64,000 nt of DNA from Flavobacterium sp. LC2016-23 (GTDB lineage Bacteria > Bacteroidota > Bacteroidia > Flavobacteriales > Flavobacteriaceae), in assembly GCF_009674775.1 (NCBI RefSeq), contig NZ_WKKE01000004.1:1-64000 (forward strand). Direction: 5' to 3'. The notes below the pieces were generated by a model. It ran no database searches and was not told the origin of the DNA. It saw nothing but the letters and a program-made list of their open reading frames with translations. Within the stretch, counting starts at the first letter, position 1, and each line of letters starts with the position of its first letter. Both the position numbers and the translations under genes were made by a program. Positions 41,114 to 50,889 of the stretch are shown piece by piece.

Positions 41114-43984
41114 TTATTTCTTTATAAAACGTTTCACCGTCTTTTTTCCGTTCTGATCCAGAACAATCAGATAAATTCCGGTTTTTAAATGGGAAACATT
41201 CAGACTGTTATCACTGCCTTTTTGTACATTCACCAGACTTCCCGTCTGGGAATCGACAACACTAATAGTTCCTCCCGTTACAGCTGTTGTAAAATACAAT
41301 ACATCTGTCGTTGGATTTGGATATACATTCAGGGCAACTGTTTCCGGTTCTTCCGCCACAATTGCTGATGAAGCCGGAGCTCCCGCACCCACTTTTGTAA
41401 TTCGGATCCAGTTGATGTTCATGCCCGTATTCTGAATGTAAATCCCAAAACTATACGTTCCTGCATTTACATTTACCGTTTGTGTTACGGTTTGCCAGTT
41501 TTGCCAGCCTCCGGTATTGGGTACATCTACATTGCCTAATACAATTGTTCCGCCATTCAGGTCAGAGGATAATTTACCTCCTGTTACCCCGCTGGCAACT
41601 CTGTATTCTATTAAATAAGACCCTGTAGTTGGGAAGTTGATGTTGTTGTAGGCAATCCAGTCGCCAGTTTCAGTATAACCCACATTAGAACCTCCTCCGG
41701 TATCTGTAGTCGCTTCGACCTGAATGCCGTTCATCGCCGAATAATCCTCGGCCTGAATCAACGTTGACGTTTGTGCTGTTGTCGTTGCAATCAGTTTCCA
41801 TTGGCCGCAGGTCTGGTTGTTGTCATCCCATTGCTGTACATTGGCACCATTGGCGGTACTTGCATTGGTAACCTCCACAATTTTTCCGCTGTGACGGGCC
41901 ACAATTTTATAAAATCCATCACCGGTAGCAACCAATATAAATTGTTGATTTGTCGTTCCGTTATACGGATACTGCTCTACATTGGCACCATTGTCTTTAT
42001 TGAAATTATTGACATCCAACGACTGACCACTGTGATTGGCAATAATTTTATACAATCCGTCACCGAGGTGCGTAAACGTAAACTTCTGATTGTTTCCGGT
42101 ATTGGCAGTTCCCTGCGCTACATTAGCTCCATTCGATAAACTGGCACCCCAGACATCCATATTTAAACTACTGTTTCTGTTTTGCAAAAAGAAGGTCTGG
42201 TTGCCTAAAGAAGTTGTTCCGTTGGCCAGAATTCGAATCGAAGTCACTTTATCATTCCAGGTTGTATTCAGACAGGAATTATCGGAATTGATTACGGTTG
42301 AAGCTCCTGTGAAATTATCGTCCTGATACAAAATAGCCTGAAATCCCTGTGTAATTCTTAGCGAAGAAATATCATCATTCAAAACGCCCAAAGAATTCAG
42401 ACGCGCCATATTGTAATCGCCAATGGTTAATCCGCCTGAAAATCCGGTATAATTACAATCTTTATACACCGTAATCACATCTGTTGAAGAAGCGATAGTT
42501 CCTCCCGGAGGAATCGTACCGGTAATCGAATAACTACCAATAGAACCATAAGCCGAATACCCGCCATACCCTGCATTTCCTGCTCCGCTGCCATCAACAC
42601 CAATAAAGTATTTACCGGCCGGGAGGTTTACATTCATAGATGCATTCAAAGCAAAAGGATCGGAATTCCAATAGGTTCCCATCTCGGCTCCGGCTGCATT
42701 GTAAAGTCGGATCAAAAGATGCAGGTTTCCGTCTCTTCCGACTGTATTGGCATTAATGGAAACATTTCCGCCGCCGGTTGTAAACGTAAAAAAGTCATAA
42801 TCGGCTTCACTGGAAATTATTCCGTTTTTTTGGTTAATGGCACCGCTTCCGTTATAATCTAAATTTGCCGCAGACCCCGTAGTATTTCCGTAATCATCAC
42901 CGCGGTATCCTACACCAAACTTGGCACTTGCGATAGTGGCCACATCATCCTGAGTATTATTGGCATAATTGTATTCTCCTTTGCTCCATTGTACGACAGG
43001 TCTGTAATACCCTGCGCCCATAATCGGTGCCCATGAAGTTCCGTCGATTCCAAGGAAATAGCCTTCTGACGGATTGGTACGTCCGTCATGACCCAGATCG
43101 AAAGTATGGCCTACTTCATGCGCTGAGGCATCTCCACCCGATTTACCCGAGGTAATAAATACCCAGCAAGGTACATCATTGTCCCAGTTAAAGGAACCAA
43201 TATAAGCAACGCCTCCCGCCCCCGGGGCTGCAGTATTGGTTGGAGTTACCACCACGCGCATTCTTCTGTTTCTTGGGTAAGAATTAAAAACCGCCTCGCT
43301 TGTGGTTACATTGACGCTGAAGGGTCTGTAATCTTCTGAAACAACTTCCCAATGTTGCTGTACATCTGCATCGCTCATTCCAGATGGTGCTGCATTGATA
43401 GCGTTTCCGTTATTCCAAAGGTTTCCGGCCGGCATATTATAACCGTCAAAATCTAACATTACACAGCCTGCCGCACCCGGTAAACTTTGCAAATTCAGCA
43501 AGGCCGGTGCAATTGCGGCAGCCGCTGTTTTACTTGTTTTTTTATTGGTATTCTCAGGAACATTTCTGTAGTCGATACAAATCAGTTTGTTAATGTCCAC
43601 TTTTTCGACATACGCATTTCCCTGAGCATCCGAATAGTATTTATAGGCTTCTTTGGACTTTTTGAAAATGATATGTCCTTCCAGTGATTTGTCCATCACC
43701 TTCAGGTAAAAAGAGGATTCAGCTACATTTTTGATTTCTCCAATCAAAAACTCACTTGACGATTTTGACTCTTTGAAATTGATTTTTCCACTGAAGCTTT
43801 TGGAATTGGAAACCTGAAGTAAAACTGTTTTTTCGGTACTTTTTGAAGCAGCGGAATTTACCAGTTCTTTTTTTAAATTGTTCATAAAGGTTTTACTCGA
43901 ACCTAAAGAGGTCTGCGCCATGGCAAAAGTGCTAAATGCCATAAACACGAGAAAACTTAACTGAAATCTGTACTTGTTTTTCAT
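41114..43984 (-). CDS. T9SS-secreted metzincin-like metalloprotease with crystallin, ricin and CBM6 modules
   Basis: This 956-residue protein has a signal peptide (1-23, MAQ), a propeptide-like region, and a zinc-protease domain with H289-E-V-G-H293-T-F-D-L-G-H299 followed by D300 and a Met-turn near M322 (APIMGAG). The metzincin Gly of HExxHxxGxxH is Asp here. A PPC-like domain (about 370-490), beta/gamma-crystallin module (501-585), ricin-type beta-trefoil (588-735), CBM6 (741-861) and T9SS sorting domain (881-956, YPNPTTDVLYF to KTVKRFIKK) follow. It is the last gene of the lytic-enzyme cluster, separated by a repeat element from the GH16 gene. Confidence 0.88.
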   Translation of the reverse strand: MKNKYRFQLSFLVFMAFSTFAMAQTSLGSSKTFMNNLKKELVNSAASKSTEKTVLLQVSNSKSFSGKINFKESKSSSEFLIGEIKNVAESSFYLKVMDKSLEGHIIFKKSKEAYKYYSDAQGNAYVEKVDINKLICIDYRNVPENTNKKTSKTAAAAIAPALLNLQSLPGAAGCVMLDFDGYNMPAGNLWNNGNAINAAPSGMSDADVQQHWEVVSEDYRPFSVNVTTSEAVFNSYPRNRRMRVVVTPTNTAAPGAGGVAYIGSFNWDNDVPCWVFITSGKSGGDASAHEVGHTFDLGHDGRTNPSEGYFLGIDGTSWAPIMGAGYYRPVVQWSKGEYNYANNTQDDVATIASAKFGVGYRGDDYGNTTGSAANLDYNGSGAINQKNGIISSEADYDFFTFTTGGGNVSINANTVGRDGNLHLLIRLYNAAGAEMGTYWNSDPFALNASMNVNLPAGKYFIGVDGSGAGNAGYGGYSAYGSIGSYSITGTIPPGGTIASSTDVITVYKDCNYTGFSGGLTIGDYNMARLNSLGVLNDDISSLRITQGFQAILYQDDNFTGASTVINSDNSCLNTTWNDKVTSIRILANGTTSLGNQTFFLQNRNSSLNMDVWGASLSNGANVAQGTANTGNNQKFTFTHLGDGLYKIIANHSGQSLDVNNFNKDNGANVEQYPYNGTTNQQFILVATGDGFYKIVARHSGKIVEVTNASTANGANVQQWDDNNQTCGQWKLIATTTAQTSTLIQAEDYSAMNGIQVEATTDTGGGSNVGYTETGDWIAYNNINFPTTGSYLIEYRVASGVTGGKLSSDLNGGTIVLGNVDVPNTGGWQNWQTVTQTVNVNAGTYSFGIYIQNTGMNINWIRITKVGAGAPASSAIVAEEPETVALNVYPNPTTDVLYFTTAVTGGTISVVDSQTGSLVNVQKGSDNSLNVSHLKTGIYLIVLDQNGKKTVKRFIKK

Positions 43985-44032
43985 ATATAATTTGGGGTTA
44001 AATGGGTTGCAATACTATTTGCTAAAAATGTT

Positions 44033-44180
44033 TTAACCGCAAGGCACGCTAAGTTTTTTTATCTATGCAATATGTTAAGAAACGGAAGGTTCGCAAAGCG
44101 GTATGTGTCAATAATACAATACTTAGCGAACATTGCGTTAAACCTTTGCGAACCTTGCGGTTAAAATCCTTTGCGGTTAA
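44033..44180. repeat. Intergenic inverted-repeat element, copy D
   Basis: TTAACCGCAAGGCACGCTAAG with inner GGTTCGCAAAGCGG faces CCTTTGCGAACCTTGCGGTT. It fills the gap between the GH16 and protease genes and could fold as a terminator for the upstream gene. Confidence 0.8.
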
Positions 44181-44185
44181 AAAAC

Positions 44186-46054
44186 TTATTTTTTAATAAA
44201 ACGTCTCACCGTTTTGACTCCGTCTTTTTCTACTAAAATCAGATAGATTCCGCTTTTTAAACGTGACACATCAATGCTGTTTCCATGGCCTTTTTGTGAT
44301 ACTACCGTAGCACCATCCTGAGAATTGATAATACTCAGGTTTGCTTCGGAAACATCAGTAGTAAAGAAAAGTTCGTTATCGGTCGGACCTGGATAAACGG
44401 TCAGGCTTTCGATCTTATCCTTTGAAGCTGATTTTGCTGCTAAAGTTGATGTCGCCTTAGTGATTCTGATCCAGTTGATATTCACACCCGTGTTCTGAAT
44501 ATAAATTCCGAAATTGTATGTTCCGGCATTTACATTTACGGTCTGACTTACCGTTTGCCAGTTTTGCCATCCTCCTGTATTGGGAATATTTACAGCACCA
44601 AGCTGAATCGTTCCTGCACTTAAATCAGAAGAAATGACTGCTCCGCTGACACCACTAGCCACTCTGTACTCGATCAAATAAGAACCCGATGCTGGAAAAT
44701 TAATGTTGCTGTAAGACATCCAGTCGCCTGTATCGGCATACCCTACGTTTAAGCCTCCGCCAGTATCTGTGGTAGCTTCCGTTTGAATTCCGCTCATGCT
44801 GGTATAACTCTCCCCTTCAATCAATACCGAAGACGAATTTGTTACCGCCCTCACTCGTACAGAAGTAGCAACATCATTAAAACTATTTGCGACCAAACAC
44901 GTATTATCTGAAGTAATTGCAGCAGAAGAACCAGAAAAATTATCATTGGCATAAAGCACTACTTCATAACCATTTTGCACCTTAAGCGAAGAAATATCAT
45001 TATCTGAAATTCCTTTGGCCTGAAGGTTCGCTAAAGTATAGTTGCCAGCTGGTAAACTCACCGCATATCCGCCATAATTACAATCTTTATACACCGTTGC
45101 AACACCGGTTTGCGGAGTGTCATAAAATGTTTGTCCGGCAAGATTTCTTCTTTTCAATCCTTGTGCTTTATAAGTGGCTACCAACGTATTAACCTGGGTC
45201 AGATCTAATGCTGTATTCTTGTAATACAAAACCCAATCGGTCATGAAAGTATTCTCTCTGTTACCAGTACCGGTTCCTAATACATTATTCCAGATCCAAT
45301 TGGCGAATGCCACCTGCATGGTACTTCTGGGATAAACCGGGAGACCTGCCTGCGTTTCATTATCTGTAACAGAATGAGTGGCAATAAGCGTGTTATCCAT
45401 ATAATACCTGATATTCACACCATCTGTGTAGGTAGCAATAAAAGTATGCCAGCCGGCTAAGGACTTTTGCTGGGTAGAATAAGTTTTCCAGGGCTTCCAC
45501 GGATTTGCAATATATTTGTGATAGGAAGTCGTATAGCCCACTCTGTTGTCCGGAGAAACTCCCCATTTATCAGCAGCCATATACTCTATGATGTCCATTT
45601 CACTATATTTTGAACCATCCTGCGCAAGACTTGAACTTACAATGGTAAAAAAGGTCTGTATATTGGCATCTTTAGTTGCAAATGATTCATCTGATAAATA
45701 GACTCTTGACGCATAAGTTCCTTCAAAATATTCATAGGAGCTTTCTATTCGCGAATGTGTTACCGCTTTTGACTGACCATTAACCGTTGTTTTCAATGTC
45801 ATCAGCTTATTAGCGGAATCATTCGGGTCTGTAATAAAAGCTACATTATTCCTGCTGTATGCTGCTCCTTCCGGTGGCCCACTCACTCCATTGATAATTT
45901 GCCATTTGTTAAATGATGCCAATTGCGGGTCAGTATTGCCTGAATAATTAAAATCATCAAACATGATCACCTGAGCATGACCGCTTAAACCAACAAAAAT
46001 AAAGGCCAGTAAGAGTAGCTTTGAATGAATTAAAACTTTTATATTTTTCTTCAT
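44186..46054 (-). CDS. T9SS-secreted GH16-family glycoside hydrolase with crystallin and CBM6 modules
   Basis: This 622-residue protein has a signal peptide (1-28, GHAQ), then a GH16-type beta-jelly-roll (about 29-290) with the catalytic ExDxxE at E152, D154, E157 (YSEMDIIEYMA). A DWVLYYKN strand closes the domain. A beta/gamma-crystallin module (about 315-398), CBM6 (408-531) and sorting domain (545-622) follow. The catalytic domain is more diverged from laminarinases than the one at 50890-54858, so the substrate (agar, carrageenan or beta-glucan type) is open. Its start is 6 bp after the GH18 stop, indicating one transcript. Confidence 0.85.
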   Translation of the reverse strand: MKKNIKVLIHSKLLLLAFIFVGLSGHAQVIMFDDFNYSGNTDPQLASFNKWQIINGVSGPPEGAAYSRNNVAFITDPNDSANKLMTLKTTVNGQSKAVTHSRIESSYEYFEGTYASRVYLSDESFATKDANIQTFFTIVSSSLAQDGSKYSEMDIIEYMAADKWGVSPDNRVGYTTSYHKYIANPWKPWKTYSTQQKSLAGWHTFIATYTDGVNIRYYMDNTLIATHSVTDNETQAGLPVYPRSTMQVAFANWIWNNVLGTGTGNRENTFMTDWVLYYKNTALDLTQVNTLVATYKAQGLKRRNLAGQTFYDTPQTGVATVYKDCNYGGYAVSLPAGNYTLANLQAKGISDNDISSLKVQNGYEVVLYANDNFSGSSAAITSDNTCLVANSFNDVATSVRVRAVTNSSSVLIEGESYTSMSGIQTEATTDTGGGLNVGYADTGDWMSYSNINFPASGSYLIEYRVASGVSGAVISSDLSAGTIQLGAVNIPNTGGWQNWQTVSQTVNVNAGTYNFGIYIQNTGVNINWIRITKATSTLAAKSASKDKIESLTVYPGPTDNELFFTTDVSEANLSIINSQDGATVVSQKGHGNSIDVSRLKSGIYLILVEKDGVKTVRRFIKK

Positions 46055-46060
46055 TTTACC

Positions 46061-47698
46061 TTATTTCTTAATAAAACGTCTTACGGTTTTGATTCCGTCT
46101 TTTTCTACTAAGATCAGATAGACTCCGCTTTTTAAACCGGTAACGTCAACACTGTTGTTATTTGCTTTTTGATTTGAAACTGTAGCACCTCCCTGAGAAT
46201 CTATAATACTAACGTTGGCTCCGGAAACTTCTGTACTGAAGAAAAGCGTTTCTGCCGTTGGATTCGGATATACATTAAGCCCGGCAATGTCGGTTGATTT
46301 TGCATTTTCCGGCGAAACTGTTTTTGCTGTTAAAGATGCGCCTGATTTAGTGATTCGGAACCAGTTCAGATTTACACCGGAACTCTGAATGTATATTCCG
46401 AAATTATAGGTTCCGGCATTTACATTAACCGTTTGGGTGATGGTCTGCCAGTTTTGCCAGCCTCCTGTATTCGGTACATTCACAGCACCCAGCTGAATGG
46501 TTCCTGCACTTAAATCAGAAGAAATTCTCGCTCCCGAAACGGCACTTGCTACTCGATATTCAATTACATAAGAACCTGATGTAGGAAAATTAACACTGTA
46601 ATACGCCATCCAGTCGCCTGTATCTGCGTAACCTACATTTAAGCCTCCGCCGGTATCTGTTGTCGCTTCCGTCTGAACACCACTCATACTTGAATAATTT
46701 TCTGCCTGAATCAAAGTTCCTGTTGCAGGCGGCTGACTTCCGGTAATGACCTGATTTACGGCTGTTAATAATGATTTTGAACCCACAGCATCCTGTGACA
46801 ATTCCCAAATCATAACACCGCCGGCATTCTGAATCGCGAATGTTGTTTTGGCTTTGATGGTTGGAATTCCGTTGTAATAAATTGTATTTCCTACCTGATC
46901 CTGATTCTCTGAACCGGGATATTGGGCTATAATATTCGCATAAGAAATTCCCTGATTGGCGGAAGCTCCAAAACCGTATCCGTAAAAAGGAAGTCCGATG
47001 ATGGCTTTGCTTGCCGGTAATCCTCTGCCTGTCCAGTAATTAAACTGGTTCACCGCCATACTATACGGAGAATGCTGTCCCGGATTATTGGGTGCCCATG
47101 GACCTGTTGCATCGTATGCCATGATATTGATCCAGTCGTAAGCGGCAAAAGTAGATGCAGGTACATTGGCACCACCATATCCTTCTGAAAGCGCGGCTGA
47201 GATCAGTTTACCATTCGCGTGTAATTTGGCTGCCAGAGCGATTACGAAACCTCCGTAATCCCCATTGATCGCCGGACCTTCCAAATCCACATCGACACCA
47301 TCAAAATTGTGGGCGACCACGTAATCGTAGATTTTCTGAATGAATGCTGTCCTGTTTCCGGGTGTAATCAGATTGAAGTAGTTGTCACGAATGGCACCCC
47401 CTTCAGAAACTGAACCTCCTCCCAGAGAAACAAAAACTTTTACGTTTTGCGCATGTGCTGCATTAATGATTGTGTTGCTTCCGGAATTGAAAGTCAGATA
47501 ACCGTTGGCATCGGGATTTTCGAACGCAATATTGATGTGCGTTAATTTACTGTACTGTACACTGCCTGAAAAGGAATTCAGGTCAATCCAGTTTGGAATG
47601 TAAGCAATAACTTTTTTTTGGGCCATTGATACGTTAAAAACACCCAGAACGAAAATCAGGATCCATTTCAGCTGGATCGCTTTGTAATTGTTTTTCAT
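46061..47698 (-). CDS. T9SS-secreted GH18 chitinase with CBM6
   Basis: The chosen ATG at 47698 (MKNNYKAIQLKWILIFVLGV...) gives 545 residues and a normal signal peptide; an upstream frame to 47761 adds 21 residues without a reason. The GH18 barrel (about 29-325) has SLGGG (91-95) and the catalytic DGVDVDLEG with D138 and E140, both intact, plus MAYDATGPW in the barrel strand 6 region. A CBM6 module (about 326-449) and T9SS sorting domain (470-545) follow. It should cleave chitin or related N-acetylglucosamine polymers outside the cell. It is cotranscribed with the GH16 gene behind it. Confidence 0.92.
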   Translation of the reverse strand: MKNNYKAIQLKWILIFVLGVFNVSMAQKKVIAYIPNWIDLNSFSGSVQYSKLTHINIAFENPDANGYLTFNSGSNTIINAAHAQNVKVFVSLGGGSVSEGGAIRDNYFNLITPGNRTAFIQKIYDYVVAHNFDGVDVDLEGPAINGDYGGFVIALAAKLHANGKLISAALSEGYGGANVPASTFAAYDWINIMAYDATGPWAPNNPGQHSPYSMAVNQFNYWTGRGLPASKAIIGLPFYGYGFGASANQGISYANIIAQYPGSENQDQVGNTIYYNGIPTIKAKTTFAIQNAGGVMIWELSQDAVGSKSLLTAVNQVITGSQPPATGTLIQAENYSSMSGVQTEATTDTGGGLNVGYADTGDWMAYYSVNFPTSGSYVIEYRVASAVSGARISSDLSAGTIQLGAVNVPNTGGWQNWQTITQTVNVNAGTYNFGIYIQSSGVNLNWFRITKSGASLTAKTVSPENAKSTDIAGLNVYPNPTAETLFFSTEVSGANVSIIDSQGGATVSNQKANNNSVDVTGLKSGVYLILVEKDGIKTVRRFIKK

Positions 47699-47750
47699 GG
47701 TAACATTTTTTAATAGATTAATTGATATATAAATTTTGGGGGAGAATTTA

Positions 47751-47876
47751 AAAAGCCTCAAAGGATCGATTTTAGATTTTAGATTTCAGATTTTAGATTG
47801 ATTCCTGTGAAATCATTCGTGAAGTCACAGATTGGAATTTGAAATTTTTAAATTTTAAATTTACCCTTCGAGGCTT
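47751..47876 (-). other. Spacer with long-loop inverted repeat
   Basis: AAAAAGCCTCAAAGG (47751-47765) is complementary to CCTTCGAGGCTTT (47864-47876) with a loop of about 100 bp containing TTTTAGATTTTAGATTTCAG low-complexity DNA. On the minus strand it ends in TTTTTAAA and may end the GH64 transcript. Confidence 0.5.
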
Positions 47877-47889
47877 TATCATTTTAAAA

Positions 47890-50553
47890 CTATTTTTTTA
47901 TAAAACGTTTCACCGTTTTCTGTCCGTCTTTTTCTAATACAATCAGATAAACTCCGGCTCTTAAATGTGAAACATCTACACTGTTATTGGTTACTTTTTG
48001 TCCTGAAACCACTGCTCCGGTCTGAGAATCTACGATACTTACATTTCCTGAAACTTCTGCAGTAAAGAAAAGTGTCGTATCTGCCGGACTCGGGTAAACA
48101 TTTAAGGCAACAGGAGCTGCTTTTTCTTCCACTGTTTTTACCTCAGCTATTTTAGCTGTGGCACCTACTTTTGTGATTTTAATCCAGTTGATGTTCATTC
48201 CTGTATTTTGGATGTAGATACCAAAATTGTACGTTCCCGCATTTACGTTTACCGTTTGCGAAACCGTCTGCCAGTTTTGCCATCCTCCGGTATTCGGAAT
48301 ATCAACATTACCCAATACAATAGTTCCGCCATTAAGGTCAGAAGATAATTTACCTCCCGTAACAGCACTTGCTACTCTGTATTCGATCAGGTAAGAACCT
48401 GTTGTTGGAAAATTAATACTGTTATACGCTAACCAGTCTCCTGTTTCGGTATATCCAACATTCGAACCTCCTCCTGTATCTGTTGTTGCTTCAACCTGAA
48501 TGCCGCTCATGGCCGAATAATCTTCTGCCTGAATTAAAACGGAAGTTTGGGAAGTGGTGGCCGGAACCAGTTTCCATTGTCCACAAGTCTGGTTATTATT
48601 GTCCCATTGCTGCACGTTGGCACCATTTGCCGTGCTTGCTCCTGCAACCTCAACTATTCTTCCGCTATGGCGTGCTACAATTTTATAGAATCCGTCACCT
48701 GTAGAAACCAATATAAATTGTTGGTTGGTAGTCGCATTGTATGGATATTGCTCTACATTGGCACCATTCGCTTTATTAAAATTGTTCACATCCAAGGACT
48801 GTCCGCTGTGATTGGCAATAATTTTATACAAACCATCTCCCAAATGCGTAAACGTAAATTTTTGGTTGTTTGCTGAATTTGGAGTTCCCTGTGCAACATT
48901 GGCTCCGTTTGCTAAACTGGCAGTCCAGACATCCATGTTAAGGCCGCTGTTTCTGTTTTGCAGAAAGTAGGTTTGGTTTCCTAAGGTTGTTGTTCCGTTT
49001 GCAAGAATTCGAATCGAAGTCACTTTATCATTCCAGGTTGTATTCAGACATGAATTATCGGAATTGATTACGGTTGAAGCTCCGGTAAAATTATCATCCT
49101 GATACAAAATCGCCTGAAATCCGGGAGTGATTTTAAGTGACGAAATATCATCGTTTAAAACCCCTAACGTATTCAAACGCGCCAGGTTATAATCTCCAAT
49201 GGTCAGTCCGCCTGAAAATCCCGTATAGTTACAATCTTTATAAACCGTAATCACATCCGTAGTGGCTGGTACCGTTGGAACCGTTCCGGCATACCCTCCA
49301 AAAGTGGCAATTACTTTGGTAGGTTGTGGCGAATGAAGTGATGGCGACTGATCGGCCACATCATCATACGCAAAACCGTACGCCAGATTGTCTACGCTAA
49401 TGCCCGGCAAATGCCAGAATTTAGAATAATGATTGGTTGGATTCACCTGATAAAATTTGGAGGCATCGTACCAGTTTTGCTGTCCCGGGTTTGGAGTTGT
49501 CGTATTGACAACATGTCTGTTAATCGCAGCCGTTAATTGCGCCTGAATCACAAGATCCAGATCTCCGTCGACTAATCTTCTGTCCAGAACTCCTTTACCT
49601 TCCAGGGCTTCCTGTGTAGAAGGTCGGTTTTGTACACGACCTGTACGGCCTACAAATCCTCCTGACTGTCCCACCATTTCCAGTTGTTCACCGATCACTC
49701 TTCCTTTGAAAACTCCGGCATCTCCGGCATAAAATATTAAATCTTCATTTTTGTATTTGTTCCAGATGGCATCAATATAAGATTTCAGGTAATTCGCCTG
49801 AGGTCCCACTGAAGTTCCTCCTGTTCCGTCTGCAAAAGCAGGTGTTTTGGAAGGTGCGGTAATTTCTCCGGTGGCATCATTAACACACCCCTGAAACTCC
49901 GACGGTACATTGGCTTTGAAAGCCGCAACAATATCAGCATGTTTCTTTAGTTCCCCCACACGTTTCTGGTATCCGTTTGCACCGAATAATTCCAGTCCCA
50001 TTGGATATTTATACGAATCCACTCTCGAAGGATTTCCAAAGAAACCATATTGGTTATTGGTCAATTCGATGATTTCATATAAAATTCCCTGGTTCGGATC
50101 TGTCGCATTTAACGGATTTGGTGAAGTATATCCTGAGGGAGCACCACTGGCACCAAAGAAATAAAAATACAACTGCTGTCCTTTTGCTATAAAAACCCTG
50201 CATCCTGCAATCTGCGGTAAAGTGAAAGTTTTATTTGGAATTTCACTCAGTTTGGTAAAGCAGTTGGCGTATTTTGAGTTTTGTCCAGGTCCCGTATTGC
50301 CGCCAATTGTTGGCCCGGTAACCGTATTGTAAGAAGGACTCATTGGTAAAACCTGACTTGTTTTGGCATTTACCCAAACGTGATTTCCGGTGGTATAATC
50401 AATACCAACGATGGCTACATATAGCTCGTTGTCATTAAACGTTGACGTATTACTGATGGTAAAGGGAATAGGGCCCTGACCCTGCATCAAATTTGAAAAC
50501 ACCAGAAACAGTGTTATCAGAAAAGAAATTCTTTTAAGTTTAATTATTCTCAT
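47890..50553 (-). CDS. T9SS-secreted GH64 beta-1,3-glucanase with crystallin, ricin and CBM6 modules
   Basis: This 887-residue protein has a signal peptide (1-25, QGQ) and a GH64 thaumatin-like domain (about 28-400): PIPFTISNTSTFNDNELYVAI, a YFYFFGASG segment, YEIIELT, HYSKFWHLPGISVDNLAYGF and FAYDDV. GH64 enzymes release laminaripentaose from long beta-1,3-glucan. Beta/gamma-crystallin (430-514), ricin-type beta-trefoil (518-664), CBM6 (671-791) and sorting domain (814-887) follow. Its C-terminal 1.3 kb is almost the same DNA as in the metalloprotease gene at 41114-43984. Confidence 0.9.
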   Translation of the reverse strand: MRIIKLKRISFLITLFLVFSNLMQGQGPIPFTISNTSTFNDNELYVAIVGIDYTTGNHVWVNAKTSQVLPMSPSYNTVTGPTIGGNTGPGQNSKYANCFTKLSEIPNKTFTLPQIAGCRVFIAKGQQLYFYFFGASGAPSGYTSPNPLNATDPNQGILYEIIELTNNQYGFFGNPSRVDSYKYPMGLELFGANGYQKRVGELKKHADIVAAFKANVPSEFQGCVNDATGEITAPSKTPAFADGTGGTSVGPQANYLKSYIDAIWNKYKNEDLIFYAGDAGVFKGRVIGEQLEMVGQSGGFVGRTGRVQNRPSTQEALEGKGVLDRRLVDGDLDLVIQAQLTAAINRHVVNTTTPNPGQQNWYDASKFYQVNPTNHYSKFWHLPGISVDNLAYGFAYDDVADQSPSLHSPQPTKVIATFGGYAGTVPTVPATTDVITVYKDCNYTGFSGGLTIGDYNLARLNTLGVLNDDISSLKITPGFQAILYQDDNFTGASTVINSDNSCLNTTWNDKVTSIRILANGTTTLGNQTYFLQNRNSGLNMDVWTASLANGANVAQGTPNSANNQKFTFTHLGDGLYKIIANHSGQSLDVNNFNKANGANVEQYPYNATTNQQFILVSTGDGFYKIVARHSGRIVEVAGASTANGANVQQWDNNNQTCGQWKLVPATTSQTSVLIQAEDYSAMSGIQVEATTDTGGGSNVGYTETGDWLAYNSINFPTTGSYLIEYRVASAVTGGKLSSDLNGGTIVLGNVDIPNTGGWQNWQTVSQTVNVNAGTYNFGIYIQNTGMNINWIKITKVGATAKIAEVKTVEEKAAPVALNVYPSPADTTLFFTAEVSGNVSIVDSQTGAVVSGQKVTNNSVDVSHLRAGVYLIVLEKDGQKTVKRFIKK

Positions 50554-50889
50554 ATGTAAAAGTTTTATGGGGTTACTAAATAAAAATTTAAACGTGCAAT
50601 CACTTTACTCAAAAAATGATTGTATTAACCCGCCAGGTGTGATTGTATGGTGCTATCCTTAAATTTAAACTCCGGTATATGGAAACCGGTATATTTACTT
50701 TTAATTCATCACACCCAACGGATTTTTAATAATTATTTTAGGACGGTCCGCGACTGTGCAAAGCAAAAAATTAGTCACTTCCTATAGCTATCCGTATAAA
50801 AGATTAGTACCGATTTTTTATAACTAACGCCGGCAAAATCTTTTAAATCCATGGCAAAAAAGGCATGCTGCACTTTACGGACTGTCCTG
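50554..50889. other. Intergenic region, no gene seen
   Basis: 336 bp between the laminarinase and GH64 genes. It contains a short CCGGTATATGGAAACCGGTA palindrome-like stretch near 50670-50690 and otherwise AT-rich DNA. No full promoter consensus or coding frame was found. Confidence 0.5.
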
